DNA of 64,000 nt, taken from the NCBI GenBank assembly GCA_037576195.1, contig CM075101.1:53816001-53880000 (forward strand), written 5' to 3'. The DNA comes from Phytoseiulus persimilis (lineage: Eukaryota > Arthropoda > Arachnida > Mesostigmata > Phytoseiidae). A model generated the notes under the pieces. That model was given only the letters and a program-made list of their open reading frames with translations. It ran no database searches and was not told the DNA's origin. Within the stretch, counting starts at the first letter, position 1; the number at the start of each line of letters is the position of its first letter. Position numbers and translations under genes: made by a program. Shown here piece by piece: positions 25,341 through 37,677 of the stretch.

Positions 25341-28300
25341 TCACCGTGCGCGGAAAACTCCGATGAGAGCGACCAGGAGCGCGGGCAGGATACACGGAAG
25401 TGATGCCGTTGATTTTCTCGAGGCGTTGATTTCATTCAATTCTTCCTCCACTGTAAATGAAAGAAGGGTGATCAAGAGGGGAGCGAAGATAACTGCAAAC
25501 GTCGAGATCCGATGATGACGTCCGACACCGATCGAGTTGAGACCGATCAACTCCTCGAAAAGATGACTCACGTGTTTTACATGGCTTGTAGAAAGTTCTT
25601 ATCAACTGCAGCCCAGTTCGGGTTTGTTTCCTGACGCTCCCGAGGCCAATGAGGTTTCCAAACTCGATCTGCCACCTTCGGAGAGAATCGAAGCAAAACG
25701 TGACTATCCATGTCAGATCGGTGTTTTCCAAAAACTCGATAGCTCATGGATTGGACCGTCTCACCTGTGAGCATCCGTCCCGAAAAAGTGGACAGTCATC
25801 TGGACGCATTGCCCAGAAAGAATTTCCCGCTCAGCCTGACGATCTGACTGAATGACCCAATCGGTAGCATTCAGGAGTTCTCGCATGTGATTCATGAACT
25901 GCCCGGTTGTGAATCCAGGGAACTTCCTGACAGTGACGTGTCGGATCAAATGGATGTCCAGCTTGAGATTTGCGCACCCGATCTTATTTGACGACCCCTC
26001 CTTTCCAAAGATAACCACCGATCTCCCGAGGACTGCGGAACAATGCACGTCACTTCGGGTCCGGAAGTAGATATATACTTGAATGACTTCGATGCATCGA
26101 CTTGGACAACGAATATGGAAAACTCACCAGAATAGTTGCCCACCAGCGGCAAGTTCGGATCCACAAATGTTGCCCTGCCAGATTGACCGATCACGAGATG
26201 GCCATGCTTCCCGGTGAGATCACCCATTTCGCAACGCAGAGGATTCGATGGAATGCAATCTGCTTTGTAACTGTCCGAAGACGCTATCGCCAGATAGGGG
26301 TTCCACCTGAGACGATGGGATGTGTCAATCGAGAAGCCAGGCTCCCGAACAACGTCAGACTCTGTATTGGGATGCGAGGAATATTGTCGTACCTGTAGCC
26401 GGCGGCGATACACCGCACGTTTTCGTTGGGTTCGACGGCATCGTGTCCCACTTGGTTGACGAAAATAGCCCAATCGTGACCCCGAGTGAGATTCCGATCG
26501 TACTTCCCGGGATATCTGAGATCGACTTCGATAAAAGTCTCAGAGGACGATCCATCCTTGTACTCCAACTGCCTCAGTCTCACATATCCTTGGACGTAGC
26601 CCTTGGGATCATCGAAATTGGCAATCGCAACCAATTCTCTCCCGTCCTCGCGACGTATCTCGGGCAGGATCGTCCCACACGCCCACCGTTGATTTCGTTC
26701 TTTGAGATGGACGACTACCGATCTTCCTATTATCGAGTTCTTGCCATACAGATTGAGGTTGTTGTCGAGGAGAGAGCTCTGTTCGACATTCTTGTTGTCG
26801 AGAGTGCCGTACTTCCCGGAGAGATCGCCTACTTCGTATTGATCGACCGAGCCGATTCCGGGCGGTGGAATGAAGCCCGTATCGAGTCCGTGAGGATTGA
26901 AGTGACCTCGAACCGAATCGTCGTTACAGGGGAAGGCTGAAACGAATTTGATTGATCACGGCGGTGTTGAACAGGCCTTTTCTAATCGCCTAGAGAATCT
27001 TCGCCCGTTCCATTCGCGCAGACCGGACCAGAAAAATAGAATCCACCCACAGAGCGTGATGACTCACATTTTTCCATGGGTACTGGCAGCTCGTGTACAT
27101 GATAACCGGAGGCGTACTTCTCCAGGCCGACAAGATCGATATGCACCTCACTCAGATCGAATTCCGATTCTTGCTTGAAAACAATGCTCCCCGATACGTT
27201 GGACGGTATTCCTGCGCCGTACGCCCAATGTCTCACAGCCGCTATTATTGGATGCGTTGGTGATATCGTTGTGCAAGCCAAGCGATCCCCTCTGTGCGGC
27301 GGAGCTTGGTCATCGTGAACGACGAGAGAACTGCAAGAGAATGCCGATTCGATGATCCAGAGCTGCGGAACAGGAAAATATTCGGAATTCCCCCAACCCG
27401 TACCAGAACTCGTCCTGGATTCCTCTCGCCGCCTGACTCACCGATGCAGTATGCTATGCGGCCCGCTCAGAGGGAGGTTCACATCAGTGTAGAAGAATTT
27501 ATTCATGATTGTCCCCTTCTTCGCTGTGATCGCGATACGACCCGACTTGCTGCTTAGGTCCCCGACAGAGCATCGGAACGCGTTTCCAGGGTGACAAACT
27601 TTCTCTCGTTGCTTGCGGACCCCAACCTCGAAGGGGTTGTAATCCTGGCCTGCGCTCTCACATCTAGAACGGCAGCCGCTCGTTAGGATTGAACGGAATG
27701 TTGGAGCCGACCGAAACACTGTCGATATAAGTGGGAACAACCTTTTGGTCCAGTTGTAGAAATCCTTTCCTGGAGGATCCAAGTGAATATCGAAACGATG
27801 TCCCTCTGTAGAGTTCTGAGTTCCATCCGCGTAAGCCAATTCAGCGAGAACAGTGGTTTCTGCCCAAGGATTGTTTATTTCTTGCCGGAAAACAACTTTG
27901 CCGACTATCGGGTAGAAGAAAGTTGCGACCGCTGTCGTGGTTTCGGTTGGATACGTTATCGAGGAGCAGATCCAACGAGTACCGTCCACCTGGAATTGTT
28001 GGAATTCATTTGTCGACTCGCTCGCTCAGTCATCAATACTAGACTCTCGGACACAGCTAATGATCAACCAAGTTCGGTGGACGGCCCGCGACTTTCCCAC
28101 CCTACTGGAGCTCCTGCTCACCTGATGAATGACTATGGAACGACCGATGACGCTGTTCGATCCGAAGAGTGGAAGGTTGAAATCGACATACATTGCTTCG
28201 TGTGAGTCTCCCATGGATCCCTGCATCAGGAACCCGTGTTTGCCTGACAGATCTCCAACTTGGTATTCGTCATTCGTTCCTGTAATCGTCGGAGCGGTTA

Positions 28301-31284
28301 AGAATGAATCTAGAATGTCAGAGGTATACGTAAGGCGCTCTGAAATCCCGATGGTTCCTCACCGAATCCGGGAAGAGGACTCTTGTTCCGGTCGACCGCG
28401 AACGGATTGAAGTTGTCGCCCACATTAGCTATTGAACATCTCTCCGCGCCAAGTGGTAGGGCCGCTGAATTGACAGGGAAATCGTGCACGTGGTAGGCCC
28501 CGCCTCGTCCGCGCAGACCTTAAAGTTGGCGGGAAATAACCTGAGTGGGAATCTGGGACGAATCGTCGAGCGGAATGCCTCTAGTCGAGGAATTGAGAGA
28601 ACGAAAATCGAAATAACGAAAGAGATGCGTGAATGATATTCAGAGCTCTCAGCTTCCGGATGATGAAGTGTTTGGCACCACCACGGGTTTTCCTCGAAAT
28701 CTTAAAGGATGAGCCATTGGTTCACTGAGCTTTCGGAGTACCTTGTAGTTGGATCTTGAGCACTGTGGGGTCCATTTTGTATCTCTGCTCCATTTGGATC
28801 GTGCCCCTCACGCCGTCGGAATCGAAGTACGTGAGAACTTTCCGTGAAGGTACGATGTTGAGCTTCGCGCACGCCATGATCCGGAAGGGATTGGCTTTCT
28901 CGTAAATCGCGAGGTACAGCGATCTGTAGCCGTCGAGATGATTCAGTGCCAAATTCGTGTCAACGTAGAACTTCTTGGAATATCTGGAAGGAAAAATCAG
29001 CTCATGCTCGTGTTTCGTTCCACTGGAACTACAGAAAATCGGATCATAATCATTTTCGACCTAGATGATGCAGCCCGCACAATTCCAATGATGATATCCG
29101 ATTCTAATGATGAAATTTGCTCATGGTCGCCGGATTCGGAGGTGACTAACGAGGAGAACAAAGAGGAACCATCATGGGGAGTGAATTATCGCCAATAATA
29201 TCCGAGCCTTATCTTTGCGAACGATTTATTGGAAGAACGTGACTCTGCTATTCCTGGAAAATCTCCAACTCAAACAGGCTCAATCCCATTGAGCGGGACG
29301 GGCGTTTCAGAAGTTCTATCGTTTTCTTCACTTGAAATCTTTTTACGGCTCACGGAGCGACGAAATTTACTATTTGAATCGGAGATACCGGCAACAAAAA
29401 AAAAAACAATATTTCGGCCGAATCTTCTCGTATTCGAGCTGAGATTAATTCTACTCGTAAACCTGTTTGGAAAAAACTCTCACATTATCATGGATAAGCC
29501 AGCGTGGGAACCAGCACCAGGCACGCCGGGACAGCACCAGTGAGTGCGTAGGCGGGCTTCTTGCCCCGTGAATAAGGTACCGACCGGGTCAATGAGATTT
29601 TCACGCTCTGTGTAGGATCGCCCGATCGGGCTCAGCAAGTGCCCAAGCCACAAATAGCGGAGACGAAAGAGCCGTATGGAACTTGCAACGGAACTCATGA
29701 CTGCCAGTGCCACAATGGGAATCAAAAGCATGAATTCGTTGAGCCCCACCCAACACGCCAATGCAATTCAATTCTCAGTTCTCCATCTGTGCGCCCATGA
29801 ATCTGCCGCCGTGAAGAATAGATTTGCGACGTTTCCGCGCGGGCTCGATTAGTCACGCGATTCGTTTCCTTCAAACCAAGTATCTGAGGTACGTTGGAGC
29901 AGATGCGACCTTGAAGAATCGAACTCACGCTTCGCTTGGGTCGACGACAATCGGAGGCAATCGGCGAGCCATTCGGCTGGGTTCTCTAGGCGAGAATCCG
30001 AGCGAAAACATCCGAGGGGCTCGGAAAACGGGAGATTTGACTCACCTTGAGTTTGTGGGGGCAACTGTTATCTCTCCGTGTTTGCGGATCATATCTCCTA
30101 GACGGCAACGACCGTGGTCTTTACCGTTGCACGCTTCTTCGGAGAACTGTTGGCCTTTATTGTCGGGATCGAACACGATCTGGAGAAAATCACATCGCTT
30201 CTCCGACCTCTTGGAAGCGTCGGCGTCGAGAATATCCGAGATCAAGATCCGCCAGTCATACCTGTTCCGAGTGAATGCAAACTGTTCGAAACACAGACTC
30301 CCTCACATGATAGCAAATTTCTGTCCGAAACCCCTGCTGAACCTACCTCCCAGCTGGCATGTAGTCGTCGCCGGTGTGGAAGAGGTTAGTGAAAATCGTC
30401 GTGATTCCCGGTTCCGATTGACGAAAAATCACTTGTCCTGGAGATGTCAAAAATTAAGAATATCATTGTGATTCGAAATGTCGGCTGAATGTTCCGAGCA
30501 GTGTGAAGACTAACCGGCAACTGGTATGTGGAAAGTGGCTTCTGCAGTCCGAATGTTCCCGTCGTCTTGCACGTTCCCGCAAGCCCGCTGATCTCCCTGG
30601 GTCGAATCGCTCGCCCTTAGAAGCAAGGCGCGGCCCCAAATTGAATTGGGACCATCGAGTTCGATTTCCGAATCGTAGAAGATGATTTCGGACATATTCC
30701 CGGGCGGTCCGATCTCGATAATCCCGTGCCGTCGACCGAGATCATGGCGCCTGTGGAATAATTTTTCGTCCATGATTCTCAGACAGGAATTTCGCAGCCA
30801 GCGATCTGGATGCTCGGGGGAACGCTGCGGAAACTTACGCGCCCGATGTCATTCTGATGGATCTACGTCATCGAAACGCCAAGCTTGTCATTTCGCTCCG
30901 AGCGGAACATTTACATCCCGACAAGATCGATTCAGGTTGAGTTTTATGGATCAGTGCCTCGCAGATTGAAGAAATTCAACACATCCGAGGAGCACTTCAA
31001 CAAACTTACGTTCTGCCAAGTTCACTCAAGGCACAGGGCTGCTTTTGATCGAAGAACACTGGGAACTCGTGAAGGAACCACGAATACCTCGCGCGTCGGG
31101 CGTCTTCCCCCGATGTCATCAGATGAATAGTGATCGTCACGTTCCGGATTGAAGGATTTTGTTGTTCGAATCGGACGTGCCCTTTCAGACCACCCATGTT
31201 GAGGGGCACGTACATTGAGATCTGAGCATCGCATACCGCGAGCAATGCCGGCAAAAGGAGCCATACTGTAAAAGAAGCGAGCAT
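25341..31284 (-). CDS. Secreted, GPI-anchored copper-only SOD-repeat protein (six SOD-like domains)
   Basis: Sixteen exons: 31284-31010, 30777-30515, 30437-30347, 30261-30046, 29985-29929, 28983-28742, 28518-28363, 28279-28122, 27989-27742, 27663-27442, 27330-27068, 26936-26393, 26306-26128, 26032-25765, 25675-25572, 25450-25341. Every phase matches; 1131 residues. Signal peptide (MLASFTVWLLLPALLAVCDA), six Cu/Zn-SOD-like repeats (about 30-175, 180-345, 355-495, 520-665, 685-820, 850-1000), a helical tail, then INASRKSTAS plus a hydrophobic end, a GPI signal. Repeat 5 keeps the copper ligands (YHVHE H720/H722, GHFNPHG H742, GRSVVVH H807), catalytic-type Arg 814 and C734/C817. Zinc ligands and electrostatic loop are missing throughout. 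This is the CSRP layout; it likely handles copper or superoxide at the cell surface. The 30777 acceptor is the weakest junction. Confidence 0.88.
28984..29928 (-). other. Large intron of the SOD-repeat gene with a possible alternative last exon
   Basis: At 945 bases this is the longest intron in the gene; flanking exons join in phase (GC|A). It holds a minus-strand open frame from 29761 to 29480 (MACWVGLNEFMLLIPIVALAV...) and, in another frame, a stretch ending at 29488 that reads KKPAYALTGAVPACLVLVP followed by a short tail and stop. This resembles a hydrophobic GPI-signal tail. An A-rich tract lies at 29395-29407. Whether either frame is used is unknown. Confidence 0.35.
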
Positions 31285-34200
31285 TATTCGATGAAAGGTA
31301 TTCCAGCCGAGGGGAGTTCTCCCGTCGCAAAATTCACCGAGCCCAACCCGAAACGTAAGATGAACTTCTCGGCAGTCCACGCCGCCCCGTTCAAGGAAAA
31401 TTCCACAGACTCAGAGAGTGTTCTCGGAATTCTTATGCATCCGCATCGTGCTCATTTCTGATGCTGACACGGGGAGTTTACTCCGCCTACTGCTGAGGCA
31501 GGAGAGCTCCCGTGGCTTCCCAGAGAACTTCGAACGAATTGTCAAGGATTTTCAGACGAGTGACCAGGTAAATTTCGATTACAGGAAGAAATCCCGGATC
31601 TTTCAGCCTCCCGATGGACTCTTTCGCGTCACGTCGCATGCGTGCAACGTTCCCATTTCGGAGAATGCTGTCAATTATTTCCCAATCGCTATGATATGAT
31701 GAAGCGGTTGTTGTAAGAGCGAATAATTATTCTGGTGATTTAGAATTCGTAAACATTTCATCAGTTGGCCTTGTTCAAAGCACTCGCCGTACTTGTAACT
31801 AAAACTAAATGCGGTTGATGAACTAGCGGCAGCGTGTTAATCCCTCATTGTTTTTCAGTGTTGTTTACAGGCTGTAATGGTCGTCGTTGGTGCTGTTCCA
31901 AGTGTTAACTACGCCTCAATAATCCGCAGACGGCTTCATTGGAATTCTTGGCCGAAATCGCCGGACGGTGGCCGGAGTTCTGTGACGAAAAGCGGCGTAC
32001 AGGCAGGCGTTTCGTTCTACCTTGAAGCTTCCGTCCAACGCGTCAACTTGTCAGAAGGGATTTTCGGCCACACGAACAACAACGACTCGGCTCCACGTGT
32101 ACCTTCCACGGATCATAAAGATTGTTCCGAGGCTGTCACGGAAGAGCCAGGTTCGCGGCTCCTGCGGTTCAACTCCAGCCACCCGATGATCAGAGACCGG
32201 TGGAGCCAGTCCTTCAGGCGTAAAACTGCCCATCGGATTTACGGGCCCCCGACTGCGAATCGAATCGATCGTCTAAACCTTAGACGTTGCTCTCTTTCTG
32301 TTCAGGGCGCATCCTCAAAAAGCCAGATACGGCCGTTCCTGGATTTTTCACTGGTTTTCGAACAAAGGTGCATACCACGTGGGGAATGCCGAGCTTCAGC
32401 CCGCGCTTGCACAAAAGGAGACAATCGGATTCTGATTATTTTCGGCTCTAGAATGATATCTTGACAGTCTGGACGCTCCATTCAGATGAGTCACGACTGA
32501 CAATGGAGCTTTTCGGGAGAGACTTTCTTTCCAAGGGAGCTTAGAAAAATCATGAACAAGAAACTTCGGAAGGCCACAGCTCTCATTGGAGAAGTCTCTG
32601 CTTAGTCCGAACGCTACCGTTGATCGATCAGAGAAAGCTTGTTCGGAGCTGCTTTATCAAAACGATAAAGATGTAGGATGATGCGATGAAATGATCGCCC
32701 GAAAATGTATTCTTCTGCGCTGACTCTCACATCGATCGGGATAGTGAGTGGTCGGAGGCCCGACTCCGATTTCACGATAGTGCGCATACTTTTTCTAATC
32801 GCACCAATTCATTCCTCGAAGCCGAGTTGTCGGCATCGATCAAGCAATACCTTTCACTGCGCAATTACACCACGATGGGCCGCTTATCGACGCGACGGAG
32901 CATCGGTTACGGCCTCATGAAGTTACTCTTGTTCTGGTCATGCCGTAGTGCAAGCCGTTCACGAAGCGCAACAGCTTGAACGTTGGTCAGGCTTGCTTCC
33001 GTGGAACCGACGAAAACAGCGCTAACGAATATATCACAGATGTCGTGAGAGAAAAGGGAAACGGTTGAGTGTTCTTTTCCCGCTGACACCCGGGAATGCC
33101 CGTACCATCGTTCGAGAGGACGCCTCGAATAGTTTCTGGTCGTGCTCAAGTGTGAAGATCCCAGGAACCCATGTACAAGGCGGGAACATTTCCATACAAT
33201 GGCTGTTCGTTCACTCCTCGCATCCACAGCTCCACACAGCGTATCCGATAGGGCTTCGCTAAGTAGCGCCGTCAGAGCAGAGAGATGACCCTGGAGAAAT
33301 CTGCCTTCTTGTTTTGCTCTCTTAGTCATCAAGCAGCGAGACGCGGGATCGACCATAAACAGATCTCGGAATCCATCGCTGCGGAAAGAGAGCGAAAAGT
33401 CGTCGCTGGTTGTTCGACTGCGCGGAAAACTCTCGGAGCGAATACCATCCGCATCACAGATAGTTAATCTGGATCGGGCTCCGTCTGAGACGGCAGTGCG
33501 AGAATTCGTCGATTCCGATGTGGGGTACGGTTTTTCGTGAGGTGTCACCGCTCGGATCGAAGATAAGGGTTTCTTCCTGCTCTTGGCTTCGGTTCTTCCT
33601 CCCGACCGGGGAATATCTCAAAGCACTAGAGCAATATCGGAAACCACCAAGAAACTATGTGATAGGTTCGTCTCTGACAAGGAGTCTGAAATCGCGACCT
33701 TGCCTCCGTTCTTCAGCTGCACAAAAACATTTCTCCGACCGTCCACGGAACGAGGGTCTCGTAAGAAATTTCTCTCCCTTTTTTCAATGCTCGGCGTCTT
33801 GAAACTGAAATGAGTTTTCTCTTGTAAAGGAAGTTAACTCACAAGCACCAATGAGTCGTACAAGTTACCCAATAAAGAGCGTCCATGACAATTTTTCGTC
33901 TGGTACTAGAATCTCCCCGAGAACGCTCGACTATGGGGGATTCTGGAGCTCCTTGAGTTCCCACTCAGAGCTGCTGTACAGATTTTTTCTTCCGGAGGGA
34001 CGAGCGAGTTTCCGTCGAAAACGTATGTTCATCACAAGGAGCTAGACTATATTCAAAACCTGGTGGCTAACACGATAACATTGCAGAGCTCGATTGGAAC
34101 TAGAAATGAGTTCAGCGGCCAGCCATTATCAGAAAGAGATCCGAAGAAAGCTCTGTTGAAACAGGCTTAACTGTTCGCGTTCACGTAGCCGTTCTCAAAG

Positions 34201-34748
34201 ATGATGAGATTGTGCTGCTCCATTCCATCTGCAAACCGCTCTCCTCCGACATCAGCCAATATCGTCAAACGCGGATCGCAAACATCTTATCCATAGCTTG
34301 CTCTTACGTTCATCAGCGCCCAAGAACGTATCACACTCACGGATCTGTCTCCCGTTAGGATGTCATGATCAGTGAAGCATTGAGATCTTTATGTAAGGGC
34401 TCTCGGTATCATTGCAACTGTTTGTGTTTCATTCGCATCGGAGCCAGTACTGTGAACGCCGCTCATGGGAGTTGTCGAAGCCTGAAAGTTGCGTTAAGCC
34501 TGGTGACTCCTTATATTGCGATTCACCGTTAGACGAACAATGCTTGTCATCCAGGCGATGCGAAGGCGTGACACGTCTTCAATCCCTAATCGACTGCGGG
34601 TCGAGCACGCAGGTTGTAAACCGTGATTTTCAGCCAAAAAATCTCAATTTCAGATCATCGTATGAAACGTGTCGACGGAAAAACTATGTCGCCCGTGGAT
34701 GATGAATGATGTTGGAGATTCAAGACTAAGGCTTAGTTGGAATTGTCA
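31285..34748. other. Region without a recognised gene
   Basis: The SOD-repeat gene promoter should lie just right of 31284. Open frames at 31877-32464 (+) and 33548-32907 (-) are long by chance standards but show no domain. A plus-strand stretch at about 32800-32910 (EAELSASIKQYLSLRNYTTM) looks helical and may be an exon of an unknown gene. No repeats or RNA genes were seen. Confidence 0.25.
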
Positions 34749-35091
34749 TCATTGTCACCAACATTCGCCAAAAGCTGCATGGATGGTTTTTGTATGCAAT
34801 CAAAACTCAAAATTTTCGTTCTCGAGGTCTGGAAGTGACCACATTCCGTTCTTCGATGCGGTCGTCATTGAGGTTAACGAAGAAGTAATAACACAAAAAT
34901 GGAAGGTTATCCTTTATCATTTGTGGAAAAAAGTCAAATTCATCCCTGTTGCCGGAAAGCGAAAAATCCCGCGCGGGTCACGAAGCGCGTCCGCTCTATG
35001 GATTCAAGCTGACGAAGTGTGTCTGCCCATTCCCCGGAATGTTCTACTCGATCCGATACTTATCGGTTCATGCATCCATTGGGATTCTCCA

Positions 35092-35702
35092 TCAGAGATA
35101 CTCGAAATCTCGCTCTCGGGACGAGCACCGAATCGATAGGCTCCGATATTTTTTATTCCCCTGAAGGACAATGATTGCGATCAAGCGTTCCACATCATTA
35201 TATCCCGGAAAGCTGGCGCCGCAAACTAATGGTGGCTGGTTGAAGTCCGTGTTGGCAACGGTCGGAGAGCTGCGACCGTCGTTCAGGAACTCGAGAGTAT
35301 TATCCACATACCACGAGACTGCAGTCGTTATCATAGACACGTGTTCGGCAGATTACATGGTCCCGCCCTCCCGTGCGGGTCGATGAGAAAACTGTTACAC
35401 TCCCAATCTTTTTTCTGCGATGCTCCGGCTATTACTATCGGTCCTGGGAGGAAAATTTCGCAAATGATTCTCAACTGAAGATCTTCGAATATCGGAGTAC
35501 CGTATTCCCGCAAGCACCACGGCGTGTTGACATGGGTCCATATCCTGAGAAAAATTCGAAGGCACTGTTCATCTGTCGCCTGGCACCTGCCGGTGATACC
35601 AAATGAAGACATCAAAGCTCCGTTCGAATCGATTCGACATCGGTGCCATTGGGCTCGACACGATGATGTACCAATGCAGCCACGAATAATGCAACAAGCA
35701 TG
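35092..35702 (-). pseudogene. Possible diverged SOD-repeat relative (exon fragments)
   Basis: An ATG at 35702 opens a signal-peptide-like MLVALFVAALVHHRVEPNG. Downstream on the same strand a frame reads AVSWYVDNTLEFLNDGRSSP...FNQPPLVCGASFPGY (about 35330-35190). Its spacing recalls the last third of repeats in the 25-31 kb gene (FYVDTNLALNHLDGYRS...MACAKL). Copper ligands are not recognisable, and I could not join the pieces into one open frame, so this may be a decayed copy or a chance resemblance (a LamG-like fold is another reading). Confidence 0.25.
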
Positions 35703-37670
35703 GCCTGCGAGACAAGGCTGATCCGCCAACCTTTCCTACTACTAGGGGACGATTCAATCCGATATTTTTTTCCAGCCCCTGTACGGTTCGATCCTCACTT
35801 GCGTTTTCAAGAGTGATTCTCTCAATCAGCTCTCTCCACTGAGTGTATCTGTTGCCGGCAAATACTTTGGACACGGAGTAGTTCTTCCTCATAGCTCGCT
35901 TGCATGTGAATAAAATGATTGGTCAGAGCATGTCGTGAAAAAATCGAAAACCGACGCGATCGCGACTCGCGGCGATTCATCCGATCAGTGTTCATCGGGT
36001 GGTTTCTCTTCTGTCCGACCAGACGACCAGCCGTTCCGCGGCCCGACGAATATCAGGCCTAAGCGCTGGGCTTCCGTGGCCGCTGTTCGATAATTACGCG
36101 TCCGGTCACCGGAAGTGGTCATCGATTCGCTTTTCCTTTCAGTTAAGCTTGCAGCGGACGCACAATCGCTCGCAGAACCTGATTCTGGTCGCTTTTAACT
36201 CGAGCGGCGCGCGGGTCCGAGCGTTGTCCGGTTCACCCAAGTGAGCGAATTCATTCCAATGATGGTCCACAGTCGAACTATCAGGCTCGGGTGCGATTTG
36301 AATGAACGTGAAAAGTAGTTTCGGAGCACGGAATCGCGTGAAGATTCTCAAAAGACGATTCCCTATTGGGGGTAACTCGGTGGAAAATCGCAATTATTCC
36401 AGAAAGCCACGAGCATTTTCACTTTTGACCAAACCAGGGAGAACAGTGGGTCAGTTGCCATTCATCGGAGCGTTAGTCGGCGGGCCAGTCGGTAGACAAC
36501 AAGCTGACTCGTCGGCCGGCTGGCTGGATGTCGTTTTGCTTCCCTGTGTTTTCACAGAAACAGATGTGCCACCAACGAAACCCAACGATTCCGAGCCGAA
36601 GAGAGAAATTTCTCCTAGAAGACGTTCTCGCGGCAGTAAATTCCGTTCGGGCGATCGAAATTTGTTGAGGTACTGTGACAGTTTCCGCGAACGCGCTCAT
36701 CCGCATTCCAACTTAGAGCAGAGGAAATGTTCCAGCTAGGGTGACTTCGGATCCCACCCGATACCGTAGAAAATTGGGACAGCCAGAGAGAGCATGGTTC
36801 GACGAAAACAAACTCCGTCGGCTGGCACCCAGCTGCTTTTGTCCTAACTCTGTTGGGAGCCGTATTTACTCTTGCTCTCATGAGGAATTCTGGTAGAAAG
36901 GGCCCACGATGCTTTGCTGCAGCGGAACTGTCGGATGGCGAAGCATCCGATGATCCGATCGCCGATCGGCCGAGGGACGGACAAGCGTGCAAACGAACGG
37001 GCGAGCCGTCGACCTAAAAATCACCCACAAGCAGACACGAGCGTCAACTATGACCTCAAAATCCCGGACGATGGCGACTACAACGGACCGCTTGTCATTA
37101 ATCAGCTTTGTGTTGAGCTGAATGCCATCTGCGGATTGGCCCGGAAGATCCGCCAACGGTTCGCTCCGAAGACTTGCACGTGGAGTTGGATGTTCTCTGA
37201 TGCTACATGCGTACAAATCATCCAAACCTCTGCTCTCGAAGTGGAGCATTTAGATAGAACTTATCTAATAATAAAATAACAAGTTCGACCCGTGTGGCAC
37301 AGTTCCGCGAAGGGTCAACACCATCAAACGCAATGAGAAGTCGGACGCTCTAGTCAGCTCGTCGATTCTGGCAATCGCCAAATCTCACAACACGCCGTCA
37401 GAAGCGGTCGACCTAAACGAGTCTTGCTGGAATTTTCCGAAGCCAGGCCGTTTTCGGCCGCTCCTCATCCCACACCGCCCCTGTCCCATGTTCAGGCACG
37501 TGTCGACTCGAAAAACAGACTTCCGAGCACGAAGTCACACTTGGGAGTGTTTATAGAACACGGACTAGATCTCATCTTCGAGGGGCTCATAACTTTCGGA
37601 GCTCATTACGAAGCGATCCCAGAGATGCTCAGCGAGGGTTCCAGATCATGCAAAGATCGCGGATTCCGCC
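35703..37670. other. Region without a recognised gene
   Basis: Overlapping open frames on both strands between 36139 and 37280, including 36302-36739 (+) and 37249-36878 (-), show no domain and no splice-linked partners. No repeats recognised. Confidence 0.25.
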
Positions 37671-37677
37671 GTCCGAG

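Noticed and set aside
26320-26940. 206-codon plus-strand frame
   Set aside because: Exact antisense of exon 12 of the SOD-repeat gene, whose phases and motifs are clear.
32907-33548. 213-codon minus frame
   Set aside because: Ser/Arg-rich, no domain, and no conserved-looking blocks; kept only as part of the unassigned region.
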